Shown here: one piece after another, positions 8,164 to 16,537 of the stretch | Position numbering within the stretch: the stretch's first letter is position 1 | Layout of the letters: each line of letters opens with the position of its first letter | From: DASUPK01 sp963744105 | GTDB taxonomy: Bacteria > Actinomycetota > Thermoleophilia > Solirubrobacterales > 70-9 | DNA: 64,000 bases | NCBI GenBank assembly: GCA_963744105.1 | Contig: CAVUSJ010000002.1 | Span: 496,001-560,000 of the forward strand | Reading direction: 5' to 3' | Translations under genes and position numbers: made by a program | The notes under the pieces: generated by a model | The model's input: the letters and a program-made list of their open reading frames with translations, nothing else | What the model was told of the DNA's origin: nothing | Databases searched by the model: none

Positions 8164-8529
8164 ATGCTCAATTACGCAGCCGTAAAGGTCTCCGATCTCG
8201 AACGCAGCGGTGCGTTCTACGACTCGATCCTCGCGCCCCTGGGCTGGCGTCGCCAGGAGGCGCCCGCGAACTCGGTCAGCTGGGGCCTGATCAAGGCCGA
8301 GTTCTTCATCGAGCTCTCGGACACGCAGCGGCCCGGATACGGCCTGATCTCGTTTCCGGCGAAGAGCATCCCGGCCGTCAAGGCCTCGTTCGAGTCCGGC
8401 TCTGCACACGGGGGAGATCCGGTGGCCGAGCCCGGCAGCGCGGCGTCGTTCGGCCGGGGCACCTACTCCTGCCGCCTGACCGACCCCGACGGCTACACGG
8501 TCGAGGTCTGCGTGGCGCACGAACGCTGA
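8164..8529 (+). CDS. VOC-superfamily (glyoxalase/bleomycin-resistance) protein
   Basis: 121 residues forming two beta-alpha-beta-beta-beta modules: MLNYAAVKVSDLERSGAFYD opens the first and DPDGYTVEVCVAHE closes the second. The closing PDGYTVE motif carries the usual metal-binding Glu. Members include glyoxalases, dioxygenases and antibiotic-binding proteins; no function can be assigned. A TAATCT box at 8119-8124 gives a leader of about 35 bases without a clear ribosome-binding site. A small hairpin (CCGTGC/GCACGG, 8538-8552) lies after the stop. Confidence 0.82.
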   Translation: MLNYAAVKVSDLERSGAFYDSILAPLGWRRQEAPANSVSWGLIKAEFFIELSDTQRPGYGLISFPAKSIPAVKASFESGSAHGGDPVAEPGSAASFGRGTYSCRLTDPDGYTVEVCVAHER

Positions 8530-8537
8530 GTTGATCT

Positions 8538-8552
8538 CCGTGCTCCGCACGG
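8538..8552 (+). terminator. Short hairpin after the VOC gene
   Basis: CCGTGC, a TCC loop, then GCACGG. It separates the VOC gene from the promoter and leader of gap. There is no T-run, so a terminator role is only likely. Confidence 0.35.
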
Positions 8553-8615
8553 GGACGGCGCGGTCGGCGGCTCGATAATTTGAGTAGATCAAACCCCGTC
8601 TAGGAGGACTTGAAA

Positions 8616-9641
8616 ATGGCAGTGAAGGTGGGCATCAACGGCGTCGGGCGCATCGGCCGGAATCTGATCCGCGCCGCCCATGAGGCGGGGTCTGACCTCG
8701 AGTTCATCGGCGTGAACGACCTGGTCGACGCCGAGACCATCGCCCATCTGCTCAAGTACGACTCGATCCTTGGCCGCTACCCCGGGGAGATCGAGGTCTC
8801 CGGCGACGGCATCAACATCGACGGCAAGAACGTCCGAGTCTTCAACGAGAAGGATCCGGCCGCGCTGCCGTGGGGCGACCTGGGCGTCGAGGTCGTGATC
8901 GAGTCCACCGGCCTGTTCACCGGCCGCGACGACGCCGCCAAGCATCTTGAAGCCGGCGCGAAGAAGGTGATCATCTCCGCCCCCGCCAAGGAGCCGGACA
9001 TCACCGTCGTCCTCGGTGTGAACTTCGAGTCCGACTACGACCCGGACCAGCACAACATCATCTCGAACGCCTCCTGCACGACCAACTGCCTGGCGCCGGT
9101 CGCCAAGGTGCTGAACGACACGGTCGGCATCGAGCGCGGCCTGATGACGACCATCCACGCCTACACGGCCGACCAACGCCTCCAGGACATGCCCCACAAG
9201 GACCTGCGTCGCGCCCGCGCCGCCGCGGTCAACCTGATCCCGACCAGCACCGGCGCCGCCAAGGCCGTCGGCCTGGTCCTGCCGGATCTCCAGGGCAAGC
9301 TCAGCGGCATGGCCGTCCGCGCGCCCGTGATCACCGGATCGCTCGTCGACCTGACCTGCGACGTCTCCAAGGAGACCAGCGCCGAGGAGATCAACGCGGC
9401 GGTGAAGGAAGCGGCCTCATCGGACTCGCTGTCCGGAATCCTCAAGTACACCGAGGACCCGATCGTCTCCACCGACATCGTCACCGACGCACACTCCTCC
9501 GTCTTCGACTCCGAGCAGACCCGGGTGGTCGACGGGAAGTTCGTCAAGGTCCTCTCCTGGTACGACAACGAGTGGGGCTACGCCAACCGCTGCGTCGAGC
9601 TGGCGGAGAAGGTGCTGCAGCCGGCCGCGGTAAGTGCCTGA
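8616..9641 (+). CDS. gap: Glyceraldehyde-3-phosphate dehydrogenase, NAD-dependent
   Basis: 341 residues. The Rossmann motif INGVGRIGRN opens the protein, VNDLVD fits NAD binding, and the catalytic cysteine lies in SNASCTTNCLAP; SWYDNEWGY closes it. It oxidises glyceraldehyde-3-phosphate to 1,3-bisphosphoglycerate. The ATG at 8616 is chosen over a TTG two codons upstream because AGGAGG at 8602-8607 is 8 bases from it. A GATAAT at 8574-8579 is a possible -10. First gene of a four-gene glycolytic operon. Confidence 0.97.
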   Translation: MAVKVGINGVGRIGRNLIRAAHEAGSDLEFIGVNDLVDAETIAHLLKYDSILGRYPGEIEVSGDGINIDGKNVRVFNEKDPAALPWGDLGVEVVIESTGLFTGRDDAAKHLEAGAKKVIISAPAKEPDITVVLGVNFESDYDPDQHNIISNASCTTNCLAPVAKVLNDTVGIERGLMTTIHAYTADQRLQDMPHKDLRRARAAAVNLIPTSTGAAKAVGLVLPDLQGKLSGMAVRAPVITGSLVDLTCDVSKETSAEEINAAVKEAASSDSLSGILKYTEDPIVSTDIVTDAHSSVFDSEQTRVVDGKFVKVLSWYDNEWGYANRCVELAEKVLQPAAVSA

Positions 9642-10839
9642 CGCCGAGGGGTCACGCTCGTTCGGCAAGGCGAGCGTCCGAGACGCTGAGCTCGACGGCA
9701 AGCGGGTCCTGCTCCGCGCGGACCTGAACGTCCCGTTGGACGGGGGCGAGGTGGCCGACGACACCCGGATCCGCGCTTCATTGCCGACGATCGAGTTGCT
9801 GCGGGAGCGGGGCGCGAGCGTCGTCCTCGTATCGCACCTGGGTCGCCCGAAGGGCCACGACCCCAGCCTGTCGATGGCTCCCGTCGCGAAGCGACTCGGC
9901 GAGCTGCTCGGCATCGAGGTGCAGCTCGCCCCGGCGGTCGTCGGCGACGACGTCAAGGCGATGGCCGACGCGCTCGAGCCGGGCGACGTGCTGCTGCTCG
10001 AGAACAGCCGCTTCGAGGAGGGGGAGACCAAGAACGACCCGGACCTGGCCAAGGCCCTCGCCGAGCTGGCCGACGTCTACGTGAACGACGCGTTCGGCAC
10101 CGCTCACCGCGCCCACGCCACGACCGAGGGCGTCGCCCGCCATCTTCCGGGCTATGCCGGCCTGCTGCTGGAGCAGGAGGTCGGGCAGCTCACCGCGGTC
10201 CGCGACGACCCGAAGCGGCCGCTGATCGTCGTCCTCGGCGGAGCGAAGGTGACGGACAAGCTCGGTGTGATCGACAAGTTCCTGGGCTTCGCCGAGGAGA
10301 TCCTGATCGGGGGCGCGATGTGCTTCAGCTTCTTCAAGGCGGAGGGCCGGGACACCGGCAACTCGCTGGTCGAGGAGGAGGGTGTCGAGTCCGCCAAGCG
10401 GGTGCTCGCCGAGGCGGAGCAGAGCGAGACGATCCTCGAGCTGCCCGAGGACCTGGTCCTCGGCAAGGAGCTCGACGAGGGGACGGAAACCCGGGATCTC
10501 AACGGCGTGGACGTGCCCGAGGGCTGGATGGGCCTCGACGTCGGCAACAACACGGCCGCCAACTTCTCCAAGCGGATCGCCAAGGCCGGGACGGTCTTCT
10601 GGAACGGGCCGATGGGCGCCTTCGAGGTGCTCCCCTTCGACGCAGGGACGCGGGCGGTCGCCGAGGCGGTCGCCGCCGCCCCGGGGCACACCGTGGTGGG
10701 CGGCGGCGACTCGGTCGCCGCGCTGCAGCGGTTCGGCCTGGCGGATTCCATCGACTGGATCTCGACCGGCGGCGGCGCCTCGCTGGAGCTGGTGGAAGGC
10801 CGCGATCTGCCTGGAGTGGAGGCGCTGCGGGATGCCTGA
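9634..10839 (+). CDS. pgk: Phosphoglycerate kinase
   Basis: 401 residues with both domains complete: RADLNVPLDGG and VSHLGRPKGH near the N-terminus, the substrate-binding ENSRFEEGE, NDAFGTAHRAHA, and the nucleotide-side motifs GGAKVTDK and WNGPMGAFE. It transfers phosphate from 1,3-bisphosphoglycerate to ADP. The GTG start overlaps the end of gap by 8 bases. An N-terminal extension of about 12 residues (MPDAEGSRSFGK) precedes the usual start of the fold. Confidence 0.97.
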   Translation: MPDAEGSRSFGKASVRDAELDGKRVLLRADLNVPLDGGEVADDTRIRASLPTIELLRERGASVVLVSHLGRPKGHDPSLSMAPVAKRLGELLGIEVQLAPAVVGDDVKAMADALEPGDVLLLENSRFEEGETKNDPDLAKALAELADVYVNDAFGTAHRAHATTEGVARHLPGYAGLLLEQEVGQLTAVRDDPKRPLIVVLGGAKVTDKLGVIDKFLGFAEEILIGGAMCFSFFKAEGRDTGNSLVEEEGVESAKRVLAEAEQSETILELPEDLVLGKELDEGTETRDLNGVDVPEGWMGLDVGNNTAANFSKRIAKAGTVFWNGPMGAFEVLPFDAGTRAVAEAVAAAPGHTVVGGGDSVAALQRFGLADSIDWISTGGGASLELVEGRDLPGVEALRDA

Positions 10840-11587
10840 GCGGACTCCGATCCTCGCCGCCAACTGGAAGATGCACAAGACCGTCGAGGAGGCCGAGAGC
10901 TTCCTCGAGGACTTCCTGCCGCGCGTGCCCGGCTCCGGGGCGGAGGTGGTGATCTGCCCGGCGTTCCCCTCACTCCAGACCTCGGTCGAGCGCTGCGCCG
11001 GGAGCCCGGCGCGCGTCGCCGCCCAGAACATGCACGAGGAGCCCGAGGGAGCATTCACCGGCGAGGTCTCGGCGCCCATGCTCGTCGACCTCGGCGTCGA
11101 CGGCGTCGTCCTCGGCCACTCCGAGCGTCGTCAGTACTTCGGCGAGACCGATGAGGCCCTGTCGCGCAAGGTCCCGGTCGCGCTGGAAGCGGGCCTGGAG
11201 CCGATCCTCTGCGTCGGGGAGAACGAGTCCCAGCGGGACGCCGACGAGACCGAGAGCGTGCTGACACGCCAGATCGAAGCCGACCTTTCGCAGGTGGAGG
11301 ACGACCGGCTCGGCGCCGTCGTGATCGCGTACGAGCCGGTCTGGGCGATCGGCACCGGCCGCACCGCGACGCCGGAGCAGGCGCAGGAGGCCTGCGCGTT
11401 CATCCGTGGCCTGCTTGAGGCCCGATCGAGCGCCGCTGCCGCGGCGATCCGAATCCTCTACGGCGGCTCGGTGAAGCCGGGCAACGCCGCCGAGCTGATC
11501 GCGCTCCCGGACGTGGACGGGGCGCTGGTCGGCGGCGCCAGCCTCGACCCGGGCGACTTCGCTGCGATCGTCGACGCCGCGGCCTGA
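10832..11587 (+). CDS. tpiA: Triosephosphate isomerase
   Basis: 251 residues of TIM barrel. The active-site residues are all visible: Asn and Lys in AANWKMHK, the His in GHSERR, the catalytic Glu in AYEPVWAIGTG, and the phosphate loop YGGSVKPGN. The ATG at 10832 overlaps the end of pgk by 8 bases and the stop overlaps gpmI by one base, so expression is tightly coupled through the operon. Confidence 0.97.
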   Translation: MPERTPILAANWKMHKTVEEAESFLEDFLPRVPGSGAEVVICPAFPSLQTSVERCAGSPARVAAQNMHEEPEGAFTGEVSAPMLVDLGVDGVVLGHSERRQYFGETDEALSRKVPVALEAGLEPILCVGENESQRDADETESVLTRQIEADLSQVEDDRLGAVVIAYEPVWAIGTGRTATPEQAQEACAFIRGLLEARSSAAAAAIRILYGGSVKPGNAAELIALPDVDGALVGGASLDPGDFAAIVDAAA

Positions 11588-13128
11588 TGAGCCCGCTGCC
11601 CCAAGGGCCCACCAACCTGCCGGTCCCATCCCTGGCGCTGGTGATCCTCGACGGCTTCGGCCTCGCCCCCGACGGCCCCGGCAATGCGGTGTCCCAGGCG
11701 AACACGCCGAACTTCGACGAGCTCTGGTCCACCTATCCGCACACGACGCTTTCCACCTCCGGCCGGGACGTCGGGCTGCCGGACGGCCAGATGGGCAACT
11801 CGGAGGTCGGCCACCTCAACCTCGGCGCGGGCGCCGTCGTCAAGCAGGACCTGGCCCGAATCGACGACTCGATCGCCGACGGCAGCTTCTTCGAGAACCC
11901 GGCCCTGCGCGCGGCCTGCGGGTTCGCGCGGGAGTCCCGCCGCGGGCGCCTGCACGCGATCGGCCTGATCTCCGACGGTGGGGTCCACTCGGGCTGGGAG
12001 CACATCGAGGCCATCATCGAGCTGGCCGGGGAGGAGGGGGTCACCGACCTCGTCGTCCACGCCCTCACCGACGGCCGCGACACCCTCCCGCACAACGGCG
12101 CCGGGTACCTCGAGGAGGTCGAGCGCTGGCTGCGGCGGACCGGCCGGGTCGGAACCGTCGGCGGCCGCTACTGGGGCATGGACCGTGACCGCCGCTGGGA
12201 CCGGACCAAGAAGGCCTACGACGCGATCGTCCACGCGCAGGGACCGCGCGCCGAGACCGCGGTGGGGGCGATCAAGGCTTCCTACGAGCAGGACGTCACC
12301 GACGAGTTCATCGAGCCGACGGTGATCGGCGACTACGACGGCGCCGAGGCGGACGAGCCGTTCATCTTCATCAACTTCCGCCCCGACCGGGCCCGCCAGA
12401 TGACCAGGGCGCTCGGCGAGCCGGACTTCGACGAGTTCGATCGCGGCGGTGCGGACCCGTTCGAGGTGACGACGATGACCGAGTACCACCACGGCTGGCC
12501 CTATCCGGTGGCCTTCCCGCCGAAGGAGCCCGCCACCACCCTCGCCCAGGTGATCTCCGAGCAGGGCGACCGCCAGTTGCACGTCGCCGAGACCGAGAAG
12601 TACGCGCACGTCACCTACTTCTTCGACGGGGGCAAGGAGGGCGAACTGCCCGGTGAGGAGCAGCTCCTCGCCGACTCCCCGCGCGACGTCCCCACCTACG
12701 ACCACAAACCCGAGATGAGCGCGGCCGCGGCCGCCGAGCTTTTCACGACCGCCTGGAGAGCCGACGGCTACCGCTTCGGGATCATCAACTTCGCCAACCC
12801 GGACATGGTCGGCCACACCGGCGTGATCCCGGCGGCGGTGACGGCCTGCGAGGAGGCGGACCGGCGCCTCGGCGAGGTCGTCTCCGCCGTCCACGAGAAG
12901 GGCGGGGCGCTGATCATCACCGCCGACCACGGCAACTGCGAGCAGATGCTGGAGCCCGACGGCTCTCCCAACACCGCCCACTCGACCAACCCGGTCCCTG
13001 CGATCGTCACGGCGCCTGGGGTCGAGCTGCGAGAGAGCGGCATCCTCGCCGACGTCGCGCCGACGGCGCTCGACCTGCTGGGCATTCCGCAGCCGGAGGA
13101 GATGACCGGCAGCAGCCTGCGCGTCTAG
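11587..13128 (+). CDS. gpmI: 2,3-bisphosphoglycerate-independent phosphoglycerate mutase
   Basis: 513 residues, the normal length of the Mn-dependent alkaline-phosphatase-fold mutase. The opening LVILDGFGLAPDG holds the first metal ligand, the phosphoserine nucleophile is in GNSEVGHLNLGAG, and the second metal cluster includes FANPDMVGHTG and TADHGNCEQM. It interconverts 3- and 2-phosphoglycerate. It is the last gene of the gap operon. Many actinobacteria use the cofactor-dependent enzyme instead and carry secG at this place; here secG is at 29.8 kb. Confidence 0.96.
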   Translation: MSPLPQGPTNLPVPSLALVILDGFGLAPDGPGNAVSQANTPNFDELWSTYPHTTLSTSGRDVGLPDGQMGNSEVGHLNLGAGAVVKQDLARIDDSIADGSFFENPALRAACGFARESRRGRLHAIGLISDGGVHSGWEHIEAIIELAGEEGVTDLVVHALTDGRDTLPHNGAGYLEEVERWLRRTGRVGTVGGRYWGMDRDRRWDRTKKAYDAIVHAQGPRAETAVGAIKASYEQDVTDEFIEPTVIGDYDGAEADEPFIFINFRPDRARQMTRALGEPDFDEFDRGGADPFEVTTMTEYHHGWPYPVAFPPKEPATTLAQVISEQGDRQLHVAETEKYAHVTYFFDGGKEGELPGEEQLLADSPRDVPTYDHKPEMSAAAAAELFTTAWRADGYRFGIINFANPDMVGHTGVIPAAVTACEEADRRLGEVVSAVHEKGGALIITADHGNCEQMLEPDGSPNTAHSTNPVPAIVTAPGVELRESGILADVAPTALDLLGIPQPEEMTGSSLRV

Positions 13129-13239
13129 GCGCGCCACCCGGCGCATCCCGCTGGGCCGCTGGTTACGATTTTTCGCAAGGGGGCGGAGTTCGTGCGACGG
13201 GCTCAAGGGAGCCGCGAGAGGACCCGATGAGGGAGAACG

Positions 13240-13839
13240 GTGGAGGCGAACACCACGCATACACCCGGGGCGGCGGGCGGCCGGCTCAACGGCCGGTCGG
13301 GTCTGCGAGGACGTCTCGCCGCCCTGGTCGCGTCGCCGCGGCGGAACGGGGTGGAGGCCTCGAACGGGAAGGTCACGGATGAGGCCACGGCGCGCCTCGA
13401 TCACTACCTCCGCGACTCCAGGGCGCTGGTCTTGCACCATCGCCGCATTTCCGGCGCCCGCAGCGAGATCAACCATCTGATCGTGGGGCCCGCGGGCATC
13501 ACGGTGGTGGACAGCCGGCGCTACCGGGCCCCCGGGGTCAGGCTTGAATCACGGGCGGCCCGCGCGACGCGGGCTCGTTCCGATCTGGCGAAGCAGGTTC
13601 TGGCACAGGTCGAGGAGGTCCGCGAGCTGCTGGCCGGCACTCCCTACGCCCGCATCCCGATCGACGCGGCGCTCGCGCGCGGCAAGGTCGAGGGCCCCCG
13701 CGTGCTTCAGGGCCTCAACACGCCCAGGGTGATCGTCTCCGGGATCCGGACCATCGCGGTCGAGGCGAGCCGCGACGGCGAGCTGCCGCCCCAGCGCGTC
13801 AAGACCCTGGCGCAGTTCCTGGACGACGCCCTCGAGTAG
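13240..13839 (+). CDS. NERD-like domain protein, probably catalytically degenerate
   Basis: 199 residues. After a basic N-terminal tail (1-45) comes a domain resembling the nuclease-related NERD fold: a helix, then NHLIVGPAGITVVDSRRYRAP, where canonical members have a metal-binding Asp/Glu followed by a Lys. Here the Lys position is Arg in DSRRY, so activity is uncertain. The GTG start at 13240 was chosen because GAGGACC and AGGGAGA lie shortly upstream; a TACGAT at about 13163 may be the -10. Between two solid genes, function unknown. Confidence 0.6.
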   Translation: MEANTTHTPGAAGGRLNGRSGLRGRLAALVASPRRNGVEASNGKVTDEATARLDHYLRDSRALVLHHRRISGARSEINHLIVGPAGITVVDSRRYRAPGVRLESRAARATRARSDLAKQVLAQVEEVRELLAGTPYARIPIDAALARGKVEGPRVLQGLNTPRVIVSGIRTIAVEASRDGELPPQRVKTLAQFLDDALE

Positions 13840-13848
13840 GTCCGTCCC

Positions 13849-13854
13849 TAGGCT
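13849..13854 (+). promoter_or_regulatory. -10 box of tgt, probably leaderless
   Basis: TAGGCT ends 6 bases before the GTG at 13861. Confidence 0.45.
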
Positions 13855-13860
13855 TGGCCG

Positions 13861-15078
13861 GTGAGAGTCGACCCGGCCAGGCTCACATTCGAAGTTCAGG
13901 CCCGCGACGGCGACGCCCGCGCGGGTGTGATCCGCCTCGCCCACGGAGAGGTCCATACCCCGGCCTTCATCCCGCTGGCGACGAAGGGGAGCGTTCGCGG
14001 GCTCTCCTCCGCCGAGGTCGCCGAGCTGGGCTACGAGATGGTTCTCGGCAACACCTTCCACCTGCACCTCTCTCCCGGCGAGGAGCTGATCGCCGAGCGC
14101 GGCGGGCTACATCGCTTCATGGGCTGGGACCGCCCGATCATCACCGACTCCGGCGGGTTCCAGGTCTTCTCCCTCGCCCACGGCGGAGTCGCCGACGAGA
14201 TCAAGGGCCGGCGTGGCAGCACGCCGGGCAGCGCCAAGGTCGACATCTCCGAGGAGGGGGTGGCGTTTCAGTCGCTGCTCGACGGCTCGAGCCGCTTTCT
14301 CGGCCCCGAGGAGTCGATGGGCATCCAGGCGGCCCTTGGCTCGGACATCGCGCTGACCTTCGACGAGTGCACGCCGGCCCACGCCGACCGCGACTACACG
14401 GCCCGATCGACGGAGCGCACCCATCGCTGGCTGGATCGCTGCCTCGCCTGGCACGAGCGGGAGGGCCCCGTCGACCAGGCCGTCTTCGGCATCGTCCAGG
14501 GCGGGGTCCACGAGGACCTGCGCCGTGAGTCCGCCGAGCGCACCGCGGCGGCGGGGATCGACGGGATCGCCATCGGCGGCACGCTCGGGCGCGAGAAGGA
14601 GGAGATGCACGGCGTGCTCGGCTTCACCGTACCCCTCCTGCCCGGCGAGGCTCCCCGGCACCTGCTCGGCATCGGCGAGGTCGACGACCTGCTGGTCGGC
14701 ATCGGGATGGGCATCGACCTGTTCGACTGCGCGATCCCGACGCGCCTCGCGAGGCACGGCACGGCCCTCGCACCAGAACCGGGGAACCGCTTCCGCATCG
14801 ACCTGACCAAGGCCGCCTATGCGGATGACGACTCGGCCGTGGTCGAAGGCTGCGCTTGCGAGGCATGCACGCGGCACACCCGCGCCTACCTGCACTACCT
14901 CGCGCGCAACAAGGACCTGACGGGGACCCGGCTGCTCACCCTCCACAACCTGACCTATATGCGGTCCGTCGTCTCGGGTGCGAGGGAGGCGATCGAGGCA
15001 GGGGAATACGAGGCGTTCTCCCGTGCCGTTCTCGGCGGATCCGTCCCTTGGACGGCCGTTGGGGAACTGCGACATTGA
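13861..15078 (+). CDS. tgt: tRNA-guanine transglycosylase
   Basis: 405 residues with a GTG start. SGGFQVFSLAH carries the substrate-binding region, DECTPAH and FDCAIPTRLARHG the catalytic and RNA-contact Asp residues, and the zinc site is Cys331, Cys333 and Cys336 (CACEACTRH) with a His in the following LTLHNL. It exchanges guanine for the queuine precursor preQ1 at tRNA position 34. No other queuosine genes are beside it, so preQ1 must be made elsewhere or taken up. Confidence 0.96.
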   Translation: MRVDPARLTFEVQARDGDARAGVIRLAHGEVHTPAFIPLATKGSVRGLSSAEVAELGYEMVLGNTFHLHLSPGEELIAERGGLHRFMGWDRPIITDSGGFQVFSLAHGGVADEIKGRRGSTPGSAKVDISEEGVAFQSLLDGSSRFLGPEESMGIQAALGSDIALTFDECTPAHADRDYTARSTERTHRWLDRCLAWHEREGPVDQAVFGIVQGGVHEDLRRESAERTAAAGIDGIAIGGTLGREKEEMHGVLGFTVPLLPGEAPRHLLGIGEVDDLLVGIGMGIDLFDCAIPTRLARHGTALAPEPGNRFRIDLTKAAYADDDSAVVEGCACEACTRHTRAYLHYLARNKDLTGTRLLTLHNLTYMRSVVSGAREAIEAGEYEAFSRAVLGGSVPWTAVGELRH

Positions 15079-15182
15079 GCTCTCCCGACTTCATCACCGA
15101 CCGGATGGGGCTTTTCACGCGCAAGCTCAGGCCGAAGCCGTCGTGGTTCGCCTTTGCCCGCGCCGCCGGGGGGACTCCCTAG
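15075..15182 (+). CDS. Possible small ORF coupled to tgt
   Basis: A 35-residue frame begins with TTG inside the tgt stop (TTGA overlap), a junction style seen elsewhere in this window (rlmH, and the SDR beginning at 39536). The product is basic and aromatic (contains MGLFTRKLRPKP). No family is recognised and no independent evidence of translation is visible. Confidence 0.35.
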   Translation: MSSPDFITDRMGLFTRKLRPKPSWFAFARAAGGTP

Positions 15183-15185
15183 TCT
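15180..15185 (+). promoter_or_regulatory. -10 box of the 44-residue zinc-ribbon gene
   Basis: TAGTCT ends 7 bases before the ATG at 15193. It overlaps the stop codon of the possible ORF before it. Confidence 0.4.
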
Positions 15186-15192
15186 CTCCCAG

Positions 15193-15327
15193 ATGAAGGG
15201 CGTCGTCGCTCACAGGCCCGCCTGCCGCCACTGCGGCGCGACCCTCGAGCACTCCCTCTCGAAGTGCCCGAAGTGCGGCCGGCGCTCGCTGCTGTCCCTG
15301 CTTCTCCCGCGAGGCCGGCGAAGCTAG
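15193..15327 (+). CDS. 44-residue zinc-ribbon protein
   Basis: Too short for most gene finders, but it has a clear double CxxC knuckle: ACRHCGATLEHS followed by KCPKCGRR, then a hydrophobic-basic tail (SLLSLLLPRGRR). Probably a structural zinc ribbon that binds nucleic acid or a protein partner. It has its own TANNNT box and ends 17 bases before the stop of the convergent kinase gene. Function unknown. Confidence 0.65.
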   Translation: MKGVVAHRPACRHCGATLEHSLSKCPKCGRRSLLSLLLPRGRRS

Positions 15328-15343
15328 AGCGGCCTGGTGGCCA

Positions 15344-16537
15344 CTACTTGGTGTTGTCGTCGACGACCTGCTTGAGGGCGTCGATCTGGTCGTTCACGTT
15401 CTGCTTGACGACCTGATCCAGGTTGATCTTCCCTCCGCCGCCGCTCGAGGCCAGCACGACGACCGCCGCGACCACGGCGGCGAGCAGCAGGATCGCGATC
15501 AGGGCGAGGAGGTTGCGTGCGACCTGCGGCGCGCGCCTGCGGCGGGGCGGCTGGGCCGGGGCCTGACGCTGCCGCGGCTGCACCGGCCGGCGCTGGCGTT
15601 GCGTGCGGGTGCGCGGCATGTGCCGGGTGGACGCGGTCGGCGCATCGCCGCCGAGCACGCGGGTCTGGGCGGTGCGCGCCGGGGACTCGCCGGTGAGCCC
15701 GCGCCGCAGCGCGTCGGCCAGCTCGCCGGCCGCCGCGAAGCGCCTTGACGGATCGGACTCGAGCGCGACCAGGACGGCGTCGCCGACCGCCTCCGGCACC
15801 GCCTCGCTGTAGGAGCTGGGGTGGAGGGGCTGCTCGGACTGCTGGCGGACCGCCAGCTCGGCGAGCGAGGCGCCCTCGTAGGGCAGCCGGCCGGTGAGGA
15901 ACTGGTAGAGCACGACGCCGAGCGAGTAGACGTCCGAGGAGGGATTCGCCTCCTCGCCGCGGGCCTGCTCGGGTGGGAGGTAGGCGGCCGTGCCTACGAC
16001 GGAGCCGACCTGCGTGATCCGGGTCTGCTCGCTCGCCCGCGCGATGCCGAAGTCCGCGAGCTTCACGGTCATGTCGCCGCCGCCGGCGGGGCCGCCGATG
16101 ATCATCAGGTTCCCGGGCTTGACGTCGCGGTGGATGATCCCGTGCCGGTGGGCGTAGTCGAGGCCGGCACAGGCCTGCACGCCGATCTCGACGGCGGTCT
16201 CCGGGTCGAGCTTGCCCTCCGACTGGAGCAGCTGCGCGCCGGAGCGGCCCCGGACGTACTCCATGACGATGTAGTACTGGCCGCCGTCGTTGCCGGTGTC
16301 GTAGACCTGCACGATGTTGGGGTGGACGAGCTTCGCGACCGCGAGGGCCTCCCGGCGGAAGCGGGCGACGAAGCGATCGTCGTCCGAGAGGTGCTCGGCG
16401 AGGATCTTCACGGCGACCGTCCGCTCGAGGATCGTGTCGGTCGCGCGGAACACCGTGGACATTCCGCCCGAGCCCAGGCGGTCCTCGATCCGGTAACGGT
16501 CGGAGATCAGCTCACCCTTGGGGCTGCGCGGGCTCAT
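15344..16537 (-). CDS. Membrane-anchored Ser/Thr protein kinase (PknB-like)
   Basis: 397 residues. The kinase domain (about 10-270) has the glycine loop GSGGMSTVF, VAVKIL, catalytic HRDVKPGN, and DFG followed by the activation segment GTAAYLPPEQARG. A Pro/Arg/Gln-rich linker leads to a single membrane helix (NLLALIAILLLAAVVAAVVV) and a short outside tail of ~35 residues; there are no PASTA repeats. Start 16537 overlaps the stop of the upstream lipoprotein gene by ATGA, so kinase and lipoprotein are one operon, and the lipoprotein may be its sensor or partner. Confidence 0.93.
   Translation of the reverse strand: MSPRSPKGELISDRYRIEDRLGSGGMSTVFRATDTILERTVAVKILAEHLSDDDRFVARFRREALAVAKLVHPNIVQVYDTGNDGGQYYIVMEYVRGRSGAQLLQSEGKLDPETAVEIGVQACAGLDYAHRHGIIHRDVKPGNLMIIGGPAGGGDMTVKLADFGIARASEQTRITQVGSVVGTAAYLPPEQARGEEANPSSDVYSLGVVLYQFLTGRLPYEGASLAELAVRQQSEQPLHPSSYSEAVPEAVGDAVLVALESDPSRRFAAAGELADALRRGLTGESPARTAQTRVLGGDAPTASTRHMPRTRTQRQRRPVQPRQRQAPAQPPRRRRAPQVARNLLALIAILLLAAVVAAVVVLASSGGGGKINLDQVVKQNVNDQIDALKQVVDDNTK

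Noticed and set aside
139..15182. Long antisense and frame-shifted ORFs opposite known genes (for example over uvrC, gpmI, tgt)
   Set aside because: They mirror the codon pattern of the real gene in GC-rich DNA, have Arg/Ala/Pro-rich translations and no domain, start signal or spacing logic.
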